Shown piece by piece: positions 54,933 to 64,000 of a stretch of DNA of 64,000 nucleotides (position 1 is the stretch's first letter; every line of letters begins with the position of its first letter). Both the position numbers and the translations under genes were made by a program. This DNA comes from Lacinutrix neustonica (lineage in GTDB: Bacteria > Bacteroidota > Bacteroidia > Flavobacteriales > Flavobacteriaceae), in assembly GCF_026625145.1 (NCBI RefSeq), contig NZ_CP113088.1, positions 1,240,001-1,304,000 on the forward strand, read 5' to 3'. The notes beneath the pieces were generated by a model, which saw nothing but the letters and a program-made list of their open reading frames with translations, was not told where the DNA came from and ran no database searches.

Positions 54933-55820
54933 TTATCTTTTACTTCTTGGATGCGCTTTTGAATACACTTTTTTTAGTTCTGCTATACTGTTATGGGTAT
55001 ATACTTGCGTCGCAGCTAAACTGGAATGTCCTAACAGTTCTTTAACAGCATTTAAATCTGCACCTTGATTTAATAGATGCGTCGCAAAGGAATGTCGTAA
55101 TATATGCGGACTCTTTTTAACTTTGTTCGATGCCTGACTAAAATACTCATTTATTATTCTGTAAACAAGAGTTTCATAAATTTTAACGCCTTTACGGGTT
55201 AGAAAAAAAGCGTCTTTATCTGTAATTATTTCAAGCTCTTGCCTTTTCTTTAAATAAATGGCAATAGTTTCAGTCACTGTATTTAATAACGGCACATAAC
55301 GTTCTTTATTTCGCTTGCCCGGAACCTTTAACAGATTATTAGCACGATCAACATCAGCGCATTTTAAATTCACTAATTCTATGCGTCTTATACCCGTAGT
55401 ATAGAATAATTCTATAATTAATTTATTGCGAAGACCCTCGAAATCCGCCTCATGATGTAGCTCATCTATTGCTATAGCTACTTCAGCCTCCGAAAACGGA
55501 ACTTGGATTTTTTTACTTGTTTTAAGTGCTTTGTGTTTTGCTAATGGATTGACCTCTAATGCGCCTATTTTTAATAAAAATTTATAGAAGGAATTTAATG
55601 CCGAAACTTTACGATTAACGCTTCGGTTTGAGAGTTTTGATTCTACCAGGCTTACAATCCAACTTCTTATTTGTGAATAGTTGGCCCCCACAATATCCGC
55701 ATCATCATATTGTGAGAGTAAAAACGTTTGAAATGAAGCGATATCCTTTTCATAAGCATTTATTGTTAATACAGAATAATTCCGTTCTAAATTAAGATAA
55801 TCTGTAAACGATTTGAGCAT
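54933..55820 (-). CDS. xerC: XerC-type tyrosine recombinase
   Basis: 295 residues. The N-terminal SAM-like core-binding domain (FTDYLNLERNYSVLTINAYEKD) is followed by the catalytic domain with Arg I in TTGIRRIELVNL, Lys in GKRNKERYVPL, HILRHSFATHLLNQGA (His-x-x-Arg), LLGHSSLAATQVYTH (His and the nucleophile Tyr). It is probably the Xer recombinase that resolves chromosome dimers at dif, paired with hpf. No mobile-element context. Intact. Confidence 0.9.
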   Translation of the reverse strand: MLKSFTDYLNLERNYSVLTINAYEKDIASFQTFLLSQYDDADIVGANYSQIRSWIVSLVESKLSNRSVNRKVSALNSFYKFLLKIGALEVNPLAKHKALKTSKKIQVPFSEAEVAIAIDELHHEADFEGLRNKLIIELFYTTGIRRIELVNLKCADVDRANNLLKVPGKRNKERYVPLLNTVTETIAIYLKKRQELEIITDKDAFFLTRKGVKIYETLVYRIINEYFSQASNKVKKSPHILRHSFATHLLNQGADLNAVKELLGHSSLAATQVYTHNSIAELKKVYSKAHPRSKR

Positions 55821-55879
55821 AACTATGTGTTGTTTCTATTTAAATATACAATCTTTTTTAAGTTGAGCTCTTTAAAAAT

Positions 55880-55907
55880 AAAAAATCCCACTTTAAAGTA
55901 GGATTTT
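55880..55907 (-). terminator. Intrinsic terminator after the alpha-amylase
   Basis: AAAAATCCCACTT / AAGTAGGATTTTT with one mismatch, in the gap between the amylase stop and xerC start on the minus strand. Confidence 0.75.
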
Positions 55908-55931
55908 TTTTTTAGATCAATATAAAGCTTC

Positions 55932-57314
55932 TTATTTAACAGACCATACGGTATAACTTTTTGGAGGGGATTGAATTTTTACCCATTTTCCAGATTGTGT
56001 CACTGGTTCCCAGTTAGAGTGCCCTGTATAATCTTTAATTCTTGTGTTAGACCAATTGGTTTCTACCCAACGTTCTTGCCAGGCGTTTGAATTATTAATG
56101 TATACTATTAAGCCTGCACTATTCTCGCCATTACGTTTTGCAATATACTCGTCATTATCTGTATATAATATCGAAGTGCTTCCTTTAGCCAAACTATTAT
56201 GTATCCATATTAAATTGTTTAGCCTTTCTTTATCTAACCACGCTTCATAATCTTTATAAAAAATAGCAGGGTATCCTTCATGTGTTAAAATATAAGCATA
56301 CGCCAGTATTTTACCATTATAAATCTCATCTGTATCATGATTAGCAACAAAAGTCACTGCTTTAGTTGGATTAATTTTCCACAACATGCCATCATTTAAT
56401 TTGTTTAAGTTATTGCCTACAAAGGCATCCCGCATTCTGTAATAACATGCAAAATCGAAAGCACTTACTTCTGCTTGATTAGCCCACCAGTTTAATGTAT
56501 TTTCATTACCATCCCAATATTCTCCAACAGAAAAGCCTCCTACTGCGTTTTTCCAGTTCTTTACTACCCAAGGTTCAAACCCCTTTACGTAATCAAATCT
56601 CCAACCATCAAAGCCAATGACGTCTCTATAATATTTGCCTACACTATTGGTTTTGTTCCACAACCAGTCCTGCACATACGTTTGATGGTGACACAAATCG
56701 GAAACCCTCCAAAGGCACCGGAATCATTGTTATGAATATTATTTGCATGAAAATCGCTAGAGGTTCTTAAAAAATTACCGAGATAATGGATTAAAGTCTG
56801 TGTAAGTATTTCCTCCAGTATATGGGTTACTTTCAGTGTCTCCTCCGCTATTATGATTAATAACAATATCTGCGATGACGCTTAGCTGATTGGCATGCGC
56901 TTTATTTATTAAATTCATTAACTCTGTTTTAGATCCAAAACGTGTTTCTACACTTCCCATTTGATTGTACTCACCAAAATCATAATAATCAAAAGGATCA
57001 TAGCCCATAGAAAAAGGACCATTTTGTGCTTTCGATACTGGTGGCAGCCAAATGGCATCTATTCCAGCATTACTCCAGTCTTGCACTTTTCCATTGACAA
57101 CATTCCACCAGGTGCCGCCTGCAGGCACATCCCAATAGAAGGCTTGCATCAATACTCCTGAACCTATAGGTTTTAAACCGGCTCTTTGTGCTGTTGTTTC
57201 AATATTTTGCTCTTGAATAGGGTTGTCATTGTCATCAAAAATCGGTTCTTGATTACTACAATTAAATGCTATTACAAACAATAGTAACAAACTAGTAATT
57301 TTTAGGTTTTTCAT
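55932..57314 (-). CDS. Alpha-amylase (GH13) lipoprotein, two frameshifts
   Basis: A repaired length of 460 residues. Lipoprotein-type signal ([14 protein letters not shown], Cys at about 19). GH13 regions: [13 protein letters not shown] (region I), [13 protein letters not shown] with nucleophile Asp, SVGEYWDGN with acid/base Glu, FVANHDTDE with the transition-state Asp. The C-terminal beta domain ends SYTVWSVK. Lesion 1 lies at 56778-56783: CCGAGA is seen and CCAGA (coding TCTGG) restores [12 protein letters not shown]. Lesion 2 lies at 56698-56701: a loss at CC(N)GA restores [12 protein letters not shown]. It probably degrades external or periplasmic alpha-glucan. Confidence 0.92.
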
Positions 57315-57476
57315 ATTTTATTAAGTGTTAAATGATATATTTCGAATTTAAATTACACTATATTTAGGAATATGACAATCACTTTTAGATACGCAAACGT
57401 TTTCGTGTTAACAACTCTTCAAATTTTCTGCTTTTTACGCCTAATTATTTAAAAATCAAATGGTTTATAGACAAAA

Positions 57477-57507
57477 AAAAGCCAGTAAAAATTAATTTCT
57501 GACTTTT
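57477..57507 (-). terminator. Terminator-like hairpin after the carboxypeptidase-like gene
   Basis: AAAAGCCAG / CTGACTTTT with one mismatch around an A/T loop; on the minus strand it ends in a T run 28 bases after the stop. Confidence 0.55.
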
Positions 57508-57534
57508 AGGTTGTACTACGGAATAGTTACTATA

Positions 57535-58956
57535 TTACTCTTTAAATAATGACGCGCGTTTGGATAAATCCTGAATTAACTTTTCATCTGCTTCACTTTC
57601 TAACAAGACGTTGTATGTACTCCAAAATGTTTTATTGTATGGCTTAGGAGAAAAAATATCCATGTCCCAGTTATTACTTAATGCTGCTTTTATACTTTCA
57701 TGTTCCACTATGATCTCAGAAAACAGTATCTCTTGAATGGTATAATAAAACCGTTCTTCGTTGTATTTCGCCAGTTCTGCATCTGTTACTTTTTTATCGG
57801 CTTTTAAACCCACATTTACCAGTTTTGGTGTTTCATAATAAATGTAACTCGGGTACATTTTATCTTGAAATTCCTTATAGGTAATTATCAATTTATGATT
57901 CACGGTGGAGTTAAGCAAACGTTTACTTCTCGCTTTTTGTGCTGGAGAAGCAGGAATAAGTTCATATTCTAATTTCTTAATGGCATAGTTATCATAATAA
58001 ATATACAACCAGCCTTTAGGTTCATAGCCTTCATTATAAATCCCTTTGGTATCTAAACCAACATATTCTCTCCCTTTTGAAATCTCAATTTTATACAATT
58101 TACGATCACTATCTACTAAAATCGTGTCGAGCTCGAAATGGTGGTTGCTTAAAATGTCCTCTCCAAAAAGTGCTTTAGCATCGTTTACATTACGAAACAC
58201 ATTGAGCTTCCCTTGAAAAATGTTTTGTAGTCCATTCACTCGCGTGTCGTTCCATTTAATGGCCTTAATTAAGGAAGCCGTTTTAATGGTATCTCTTCTT
58301 AAGTTTTTAGTTTTTAGATTGACCTTTGTGTTGTTTTTTAAATATGAATAATATGAAAATAAACTATCTAACTCTCTAAGGTCATAACTTTTTCTAACTT
58401 GATCTACATTAATTTTTAAATGGTCTTGTGAAGATACCGTATATCCGAATCGTAAACAGTAATAGCACTTTCAATGAGCCATTTAAATTCTTTGTTGTTT
58501 CGTTCTTTATGTCGTAGAAAACCTTTTTGCAAATAGGAAGAATCGGCATTGTTTCGGCAGTTCTTTCAAGGCCTTGAGCACAATATCATTTCCTGTTTTG
58601 GGTCCGGGCTCAGATTCAATCATTACCTCTTCTAATGAGGCCACTTGCTGTTCTAAAAAAATAACTTCCTTGGCATCATATTCTGGAATTGCAATTTTAA
58701 ACGTAGCATATCCTATAGAAGAAACGACTAAAGTATCCCTTAAATTTTCCTGTGGCACGCGCAACGAAAAATTACCATCGGTATTTGTCACGGTACCAAT
58801 AGCTGTACTTTGAATATAAACACTGGCATTCTCTATTGGAGTTTCAAACCCGAATTCTGCAACTTTATTATTGAGTTTTATTTGTGCAAAAGCGACAACT
58901 CCGCAGAAACTAAACAATAAAAATAGTATGCCTTTGGCGTTTTTGATTTTAAACAT
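57535..58956 (-). CDS. Carboxypeptidase regulatory-like domain protein (DUF5686-like), three frameshifts
   Basis: A repaired length of 474 residues. Signal peptide (GILFLLFSFCGVVAFAQ), then a carboxypeptidase regulatory-like beta domain (ENASVYIQSTAIGTVTNTDG, DTLVVSSIGYATFKI), then a DUF5686-like region ending DLSKRASLFKE. Three losses at CC(N)GA/TC(N)GG restore one frame: 58554 and 58543 (giving LPETMPDSSYLQKGFLRHK) and 58445 (giving VYDSGYTVSSQDHLKI). Full DUF5686 proteins are larger and end in an outer-membrane barrel, which is absent here. Role unknown; it may be outer-membrane associated. Confidence 0.78.
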
Positions 58957-59016
58957 GTATTTGGAGCTTTAATTATTACTACAAAGATATACCTATTCTA
59001 AGAGAGGCTTAAAGAC

Positions 59017-59388
59017 CTTCTTATCAATCACCATTTTAGGAAATACTTTGTCATTTTCGCTAAAACAGTAATCGCTTTAATCCTTTACAGCCGGCTTATA
59101 TTACTTCTTGTCAATCACCATTTTAGCAAATGCTTTGGCATTTTCGCTAAAACAGCAATCTCTTTAATGCTTTACAGCAGGTTTATATTCCTTCTTATCA
59201 ATCACCATTTTAGCAAATGCTTTGGCATTTTCGCTAAAACAGCAATCTCTTTAATGCTTTACAGCAGGTTTATATTCCTTCTTATCAATCACCATTTTAG
59301 CAAATGCTTTGGCATTTTCGCTAAAACAGCAATCTCTTTAATGCTTTACAGCAGGTTTATATTCCTTCTTATCAATCACCATTTTAGC
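59017..59388 (-). repeat. 87-bp tandem repeat made of the acyl-CoA dehydrogenase 3' end
   Basis: The CTTCTTATCAATCACCAT core recurs at 59017, 59104, 59191, 59278 and 59365, a strict period of 87 bases or 29 codons. The last copy is the real 3' end of the acyl-CoA dehydrogenase gene. Each outer unit, read on the minus strand in the gene's frame, repeats KMVIDKKEYKPAVKH plus stop after a 12-13 residue leader. The two copies nearest the gene are identical; the outer two have diverged, and the outermost ends KKVFKPLLE before its stop. Confidence 0.9.
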
Positions 59389-60510
59389 GATAATTTCTCT
59401 TAAAATTTCAGAGGTTCCTCCACCAATAGGTCCCAATCGGGAATCACGTAACAGACGTGCCATTGGGTATTCTTCCATATAACCGTAACCTCCTAACATT
59501 TGAAGGCACTGATAAATAACCTCATCTGCCATTTTAGTAGAGCGTAACTTTGAAATGGTGGCTTCTTTAACGACATATTCATCACGATTCATGCGCTCTG
59601 TAACAGAATAATTGAATTCCTTGCAAACTTCCATATCTGCAAAACAGTCTGCCATGGTATGACGTAAAGCCTGAAACTTATCAATAGTTTTACCAAATGC
59701 TTGGCGTTCACTCATATATTGCACGGCATATTCTAAGGCGAATTCTGCTCTCGCATGGGCATTGACCCCCATAATAAGACGCTCAAACGCAAAGTGTTGC
59801 ATGATGTAAGGGAACCCCTTACCTTCTTCTCCCATTAAATGGCTTGCTGGAATCGTAACGTTATCGAATGCTATTTCACCGGTGTCTGAGGCTTTCCAGC
59901 CTAGCTTATCTAATTTGGTCGCTGAAACACCTGGTGTTTCTCTATCGACTATAAAAATACTAATCCCCTTATTCCCTAGTTCTGGACTAGTTTTAGCGGC
60001 AACCACTATATAATCACTGTACACGCCATTGGTTATAAAGGTCTTTGACCCGTTTAACACATAGGTATCTCCCTTTTTTACAGCAGTTGTTCTCATACCA
60101 GCAACATCACTACCCCCAAAAGGTTCTGTAACTGCCATTGCACCGATCATTTCTCCTGTAATACTTTTAGTTAAGTATTTTTGCTTAATTTCTTCACTGC
60201 CTTCCGCATTTACATGGGTCATTGCTAAATAAGCGTGTGCCCACATAGCAGCTGCAAAACCACCGTAGTTTATTTTTTGTAATTCTTCTAAGAAGATTAC
60301 GGTGTAAAACAAATCTAAATCCATGCCGCCATAGGCTTCTGGATAATTAATACCAAAAAATCCCATTTCGCCAAACTTTTCCCAAATGAAACGTTCGATG
60401 TCCCCTGTTTTCTCCCATTTATTGATATGTGGTACCACTTCCTTTTGCAAGAAATCTTGTAAACTCTTTCTAAACAATTGATGCTCTTCTGTGAAGTATC
60501 TGCTATTCAT
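59338..60510 (-). CDS. Acyl-CoA dehydrogenase
   Basis: 390 residues, intact. Family landmarks: AMAVTEPFGGSDVAGMRT (FAD/substrate-binding), FITNGVYSDYIVVAAKT, DKLGWKASDTGEIAFDNV, and LGGYGYMEEYPMARLLRDSR with GGTSEILREIIAKM near the C-terminus. It oxidises acyl-CoA thioesters with FAD, transferring electrons to ETF. The chain-length preference cannot be told. Its 3' end is the founder of the 87-bp tandem array downstream. It is not clearly in an operon with a neighbour. Confidence 0.94.
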   Translation of the reverse strand: MNSRYFTEEHQLFRKSLQDFLQKEVVPHINKWEKTGDIERFIWEKFGEMGFFGINYPEAYGGMDLDLFYTVIFLEELQKINYGGFAAAMWAHAYLAMTHVNAEGSEEIKQKYLTKSITGEMIGAMAVTEPFGGSDVAGMRTTAVKKGDTYVLNGSKTFITNGVYSDYIVVAAKTSPELGNKGISIFIVDRETPGVSATKLDKLGWKASDTGEIAFDNVTIPASHLMGEEGKGFPYIMQHFAFERLIMGVNAHARAEFALEYAVQYMSERQAFGKTIDKFQALRHTMADCFADMEVCKEFNYSVTERMNRDEYVVKEATISKLRSTKMADEVIYQCLQMLGGYGYMEEYPMARLLRDSRLGPIGGGTSEILREIIAKMVIDKKEYKPAVKH

Positions 60511-60532
60511 TTATACTATAATTTATTATATT

Positions 60533-61410
60533 CTAATTTAATGTCAAATATAATCTAATTATCTCAAATTTATTTACCGGAAAGCCCTTTACTTTTACTA
60601 AATCATCAATAGATTTATATCCCGCTCTTAAGGTGCGCTGCTCAATTATATTATGAGCAATTTCATAATCGATATATTGAATCGTTACCAATTGGTCTTT
60701 TGATGCCGTATTGAGAGGGATTGTTTTAACCTCCTTGGGAGTTTTTAAATGAAAGGATTTTTTAATTTCTTCAATCGTTTCTCGGAGACAGGCCGTACAC
60801 TTCCCCTAACTCGACAAGTGAGATGAACCCATGGTGTAGTGTTCTGTAGTTTAAAATTCGCTCTGAAAGCTTCTCTCCTATACCATACACTTTTTGAAGT
60901 TGCTGAGCGGTCGCTTTATTTAAATCGATTTTATCTGCATCAGATCCGGGAGAGCCATAGAAAGGGTTTGAGGCATACTTTTGCCTTGGTTTAGCATGCG
61001 TTACCCAGTCTCGGAAATTTAAAATAAGGGGACATGCTAGCCAAAAGAGAATCTGATACTTGGGTCACCTGCTGAAACTGCTTTACCGAATTAATCCATT
61101 GGTCTTGTTTTCTAAACTGAAGCAGTCGGTCTATTTCTTCAGTAGACATCCCTAATGTATATCCTTTATAATCTGTAATAAAATTTGGGTTGAAGGGAAA
61201 GTGTTTGGGCTTCCGTTTTTCAATCTCAACCGTTTTAAGAGAATCTATTTCTGCTTGAAATCGTTGTATTTCTTTTGAATTCACGCTTATTTCTTCCGGA
61301 GAGAAACTAATAAAAGCATAAATACCTTGAAAGGCAACAATGAGTATTAGCAACAAAAAAATCCCATTTCGTTGTTGCTTAGTGAACTTGAAATGGGATT
61401 CTAATTTCAT
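60533..61410 (-). CDS. ComEA-like helix-hairpin-helix protein, two frameshifts
   Basis: A repaired length of 291 residues. One N-terminal membrane helix (NGIFLLLILIVAFQGIYAF) is followed by three HhH-type repeats: DYKGYTLGMSTEEIDRLLQF, IDLNKATAQQLQKVYGIGEKLS and IPLNTASKDQLVTIQYIDY with VKVKGFPVNKFE. Lesion 1 at 61009-61014: TCTCGG is seen and TCTGG restores FKFPDWVTHAKPRQ. Lesion 2 at 60780-60785: TCTCGG is seen and TCTGG restores GLSPETIEEIKK. It resembles DNA-binding ComEA of competence systems, but a role in uptake is inference only. Confidence 0.85.
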
Positions 61411-61422
61411 ATTGTTTATAAT

Positions 61423-63141
61423 TTAGTCTTCTATGGCATTTGTCTTTAGCCTAATAGCATCAAGATAACGCTTTAATTGTTTCTTCACGACAGGGAATAA
61501 TAAGAATAACCCAACCATGTTAGGAAAAATCATAGCAAAAATCATGGCATCTGAGAACTTCCAAATTGAGCCCATGCTTGCTGCTGCGCCAATAACAACG
61601 AACATTAGAAATAATATTTTATACACCATATCTGCTGTTTTACCTCTTCCAAATAAAAATTTCCATGATTGCAATCCGTAGTAAGACCATGAAATCATTG
61701 TAGATACTGCAAATAATACCACTGCTATTGTTAAGAATACATTAGAATAAGGAATATATTCTGCAAATGCTTTAGATGTAATTCCGGCACCCTCAAATGG
61801 CAAACCATCAATATACACAACACCACCATCACCTCCATATTCAAAGAAACCACCAAAGTTAAAAATAACAATTACTAGCGCTGTCATCGTACAAATCACA
61901 ACGGTATCAATGAATGGCTCCAGTAAAGCGACTAATCCTTCAGATGCTGAATATTTTGTTCTTACTGCTGAGTGTGCAATAGATGCAGACCCTGCTCCTG
62001 CTTCATTAGAAAATGCTGCACGTTTAAATCCAACTAATAAGACACCTATTAATGATCCTACACCTATTGCTGTAGGATTAAAAGCTTCACGAACGATTAA
62101 TGCTATAGCGTCATCAATCAATGAGAAATTACTTAAAATGATATATAAACAAGCAACTATATACATAACAGCCATGAATGGAACAACCTTTTCTGTTACT
62201 TGAGCGATACGTTTAATACCTCCAATAATAATTATCCCAACCAATACAGCCAAAACAATACCAACAATGGCTCCTGCCGCAGTACTTTGCCAGTCAAACA
62301 ATTCTTTTATAACAATAGTTGCTTGGTTAGATTGTGCTGCATTACCTCCTCCAAAAGAGCCTCCAATACAAAATACCGCAAAAACAGCAGCAGCTATTTT
62401 ACCAAACGTTTTAAAACCTTTAGCCTTTAAACCTTTACTTATGTAATACATAGGACCTCCATATACGGTTCCGTCTCGGTCCAACATCTCTATATTGCAC
62501 ACCTAATGTACATTCTACAAATTTTGTTGACATTCCTAATAAACCACAGATAATCATCCGAATGTTGCTCCTGGACCACCTAAAGCAATCGCTAAAGCTA
62601 CACCTGCAATATTACCGTTACCAACAGTTCCCGAAACTGCTGTGGCAAGTGCCTGAAAGTGACTTACCTCTCCATCTGAACTCTCATCTCTAATGGTGTC
62701 CACAATATCTCCATCTATCGACAAGTCATCGTTGAGGCTCATATCTTTTTCAACCTTCTCTAGATGTTCTTCAATATCTACATTGGTTAAATCTACACCT
62801 TGAGCAATACCGTCTTCTCCATATAGTTCTTTTGCCCCATGCTTTTCTATATCTTCATACTTTCCTCTTACAGTATTAATAGCAGTCCAAAAGTAACGTA
62901 TGTTTGGGAACCCAAAATAAATAGTAAAAAATAAAGCACTACCTACCAATAATACAAGTACAAAAGGGATTGTTATGCTATCACTCTGATAAACAGGAAA
63001 GAAAATAACACTTTCGAAGAAATCTGCAACTGGAGAAAAGGCTTGATCTATTTTTTGATCAAGTCCAATTTCTGCCGTGTCTTGTGCGAAATTTAAAAAT
63101 GGCAAAGTTAATGTTAAAAAGGAAAGAAGATATTTCTTCAT
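61423..63141 (-). CDS. Alanine/glycine:cation symporter (AGCS family), two frameshifts
   Basis: A repaired length of 572 residues. A signal-like N-terminus ([16 protein letters not shown]) and a long first loop precede the AGCS core with about ten helices: [24 protein letters not shown], then [25 protein letters not shown] and [10 protein letters not shown]. Lesion 1 at 62558-62561: a T lost from TTC-TGG (coding) garbles [14 protein letters not shown]. Lesion 2 at 62474-62479: CCGAGA (coding) for CCAGA restores RDVGPDGTVYGG. It imports Ala or Gly with Na+ or H+. The Trp codon at lesion 1 fixes the lost base as T. Confidence 0.93.
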
Positions 63142-63237
63142 AATTAAGTTATATGTTAGTTAATTGTTAATTTTCAAGTGCGCAATATGCAAAAAAATGC
63201 CGACTTTTTAAAGAACCTGTTGTTAAAATGGGGTGTA

Positions 63238-64000
63238 TTAGTCTAAATCGTAAATTGAGTTTAGTTTTCTTACTTGCTCTATTCTGCCTAAAACGATAAT
63301 TTTAGAATGTGGTACTAATTTTATTTCTGCCTCCGGGTTTATTATGTATTCACCATCGCTACCTTTAAAGCCAATGACGGTACACCCCGTTTTATTTCTT
63401 AAATCTAAATCTCTAATCGTACGTACGGTAGTTTTAGTGTTATATAGTTTATCGACATCAATTTCTTCAATATTAACGTTCTCTTCACCGCCAATAGAAA
63501 GATTATCTATAAACTCTATTAAATCCGGAACGACCACTAAGGATGCCATATGATCACCACCAATGCGATCTGGTAGGATGACGTTATTGGCTCCTGCTAA
63601 TTTCAATTTTTTATATGATGTTTCCTGAGAAGCGCGACTAATAATTAACAACTCGTTATTAATTTGTCCGGCTGAAAGGACTACAAATAAATTGTCGGCG
63701 TCATTAGGTAAGGCAGATATTAAAGTATTTGCACGTTCAATTCCGGCTTGAAATAATATCTCATCTTCATTAGCATTACCCAATACAAAAGGAATGAGTT
63801 CATTTTGAAACTTTTCTACAATCTCTTTGTTTTTTTCCACAATAACAAAAGGCTTTTTGTAAGACATCAGCTTATTGGCTGCTTGCTTACCATTGCGACC
63901 GTAACCACAAATAATGGTGTGGTCTTTTAAACTATCGATTTTCTTTTGCATTCTCTTTTGTATTAGATCTTCGTAATTGTTTTTACTTAAAATATATTCA
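63238..64000 (-). CDS. Potassium channel / TrkA-N domain protein, 5' end beyond the window
   Basis: At least 254 residues, open to the window edge. The RCK/TrkA-N Rossmann domain begins HTIICGYGRNGKQAANKL and continues through NANEDEILFQAGIERANTLI and GANNVILPDRIGGDHMASLV. A TrkA-C-like domain follows (LRNKTGCTVIGFKGSDGEYIINP). In homologues an N-terminal two-helix K+ pore precedes this; it would lie outside the window. Likely a ligand-gated K+ channel. Confidence 0.85.
   Translation of the reverse strand, partial: EYILSKNNYEDLIQKRMQKKIDSLKDHTIICGYGRNGKQAANKLMSYKKPFVIVEKNKEIVEKFQNELIPFVLGNANEDEILFQAGIERANTLISALPNDADNLFVVLSAGQINNELLIISRASQETSYKKLKLAGANNVILPDRIGGDHMASLVVVPDLIEFIDNLSIGGEENVNIEEIDVDKLYNTKTTVRTIRDLDLRNKTGCTVIGFKGSDGEYIINPEAEIKLVPHSKIIVLGRIEQVRKLNSIYDLD

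Noticed and set aside
54933..55820. Tyrosine recombinase as a marker of a genomic island
   Set aside because: It is of XerC type, adjacent to hpf as in many related chromosomes, with no attachment repeats or phage genes.
59017..59388. Possible CRISPR array
   Set aside because: The repeats are 87 bases, contiguous, with no variable spacers, and derive from the end of the adjacent gene; no cas genes are nearby.
59167..59403. A plus-strand repetitive 78-residue reading frame
   Set aside because: It is the antisense of the acyl-CoA dehydrogenase tail array and has no start context or coding signature.

Overview
The window is a chromosomal segment of a gliding Flavobacteriia member, most likely a marine Flavobacteriaceae. 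The base composition is low in G+C, genes are densely packed, and several signatures point to the phylum: promoters with the Bacteroidetes -7 element TAnnTTTG, the gliding lipoprotein GldI, a secreted metallopeptidase with a type IX secretion C-terminal sorting domain, and families such as DUF5683, DUF6122, DUF3467 and DUF3810. No prophage, CRISPR array, insertion sequence or rRNA operon is visible. I cannot name the genus.

Layout. 1-5.2 kb: parA (tail)-parB-DUF5683-dapB-lepB-wbqC-DUF6122 on the plus strand. 5.4-11.9 kb: a minus-strand block, TPR protein-ribH-two small tail-anchored proteins-mutL-two rhomboids-a nuclease-like gene. 12-14.5 kb: recF, a lipoprotein, DUF721 and two cold-shock genes. 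14.6-22 kb: a type IX-secreted M4 peptidase, ndk, an nrnA-like DHH phosphoesterase, gldI, a cyclophilin/FKBP fusion and pepD. 22-35.7 kb: DUF3810, two amidohydrolases, an rRNA/tRNA methyltransferase, an M48 protease, a VanX-type dipeptidase, a DoxX-like protein, AlkB, a hydrolase, a DUF819 transporter and a DUF4369 lipoprotein. 35.8-41 kb: tRNA-Thr, manA, queD, idi, prfC and DUF3467. 41-54.5 kb: the conserved translation/transcription block, rpoC-rpoB-rplL-rplJ-rplA-rplK-nusG-secE-tRNA-Trp-tuf-tRNA-Thr-Gly-Tyr-Thr. 54.6-64 kb: hpf, xerC, an alpha-amylase, a carboxypeptidase-like protein, an acyl-CoA dehydrogenase, a ComEA-like protein, an alanine/glycine:cation symporter and a K+ channel/TrkA-N protein cut by the window end.

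The dominant oddity is that about 20 genes, including the essential rpoC (seven lesions), rpoB, ndk, prfC and recF, are broken by single-base indels. Nearly all of these fall at one short pattern: where the reading frame demands CC(N)GA, or its complement TC(N)GG, the sequence shows CCGAGA, CCGTGA or CCGA (or the complements). The effect is independent of coding strand and every repaired gene becomes a multiple of three, so a DNA-level or sequencing-level cause (for example a modified base confusing the consensus) is much more likely than gene decay or programmed frameshifting. Frameshifted genes below are annotated over their full repaired span.

Other points of interest are a tandem pair of covarying structured RNA candidates (33.2-33.6 kb), and two genes whose 3' coding tails are duplicated in frame beyond their stop codons: DUF3467 with a 108-bp period, and acyl-CoA dehydrogenase with an 87-bp period and about five copies.
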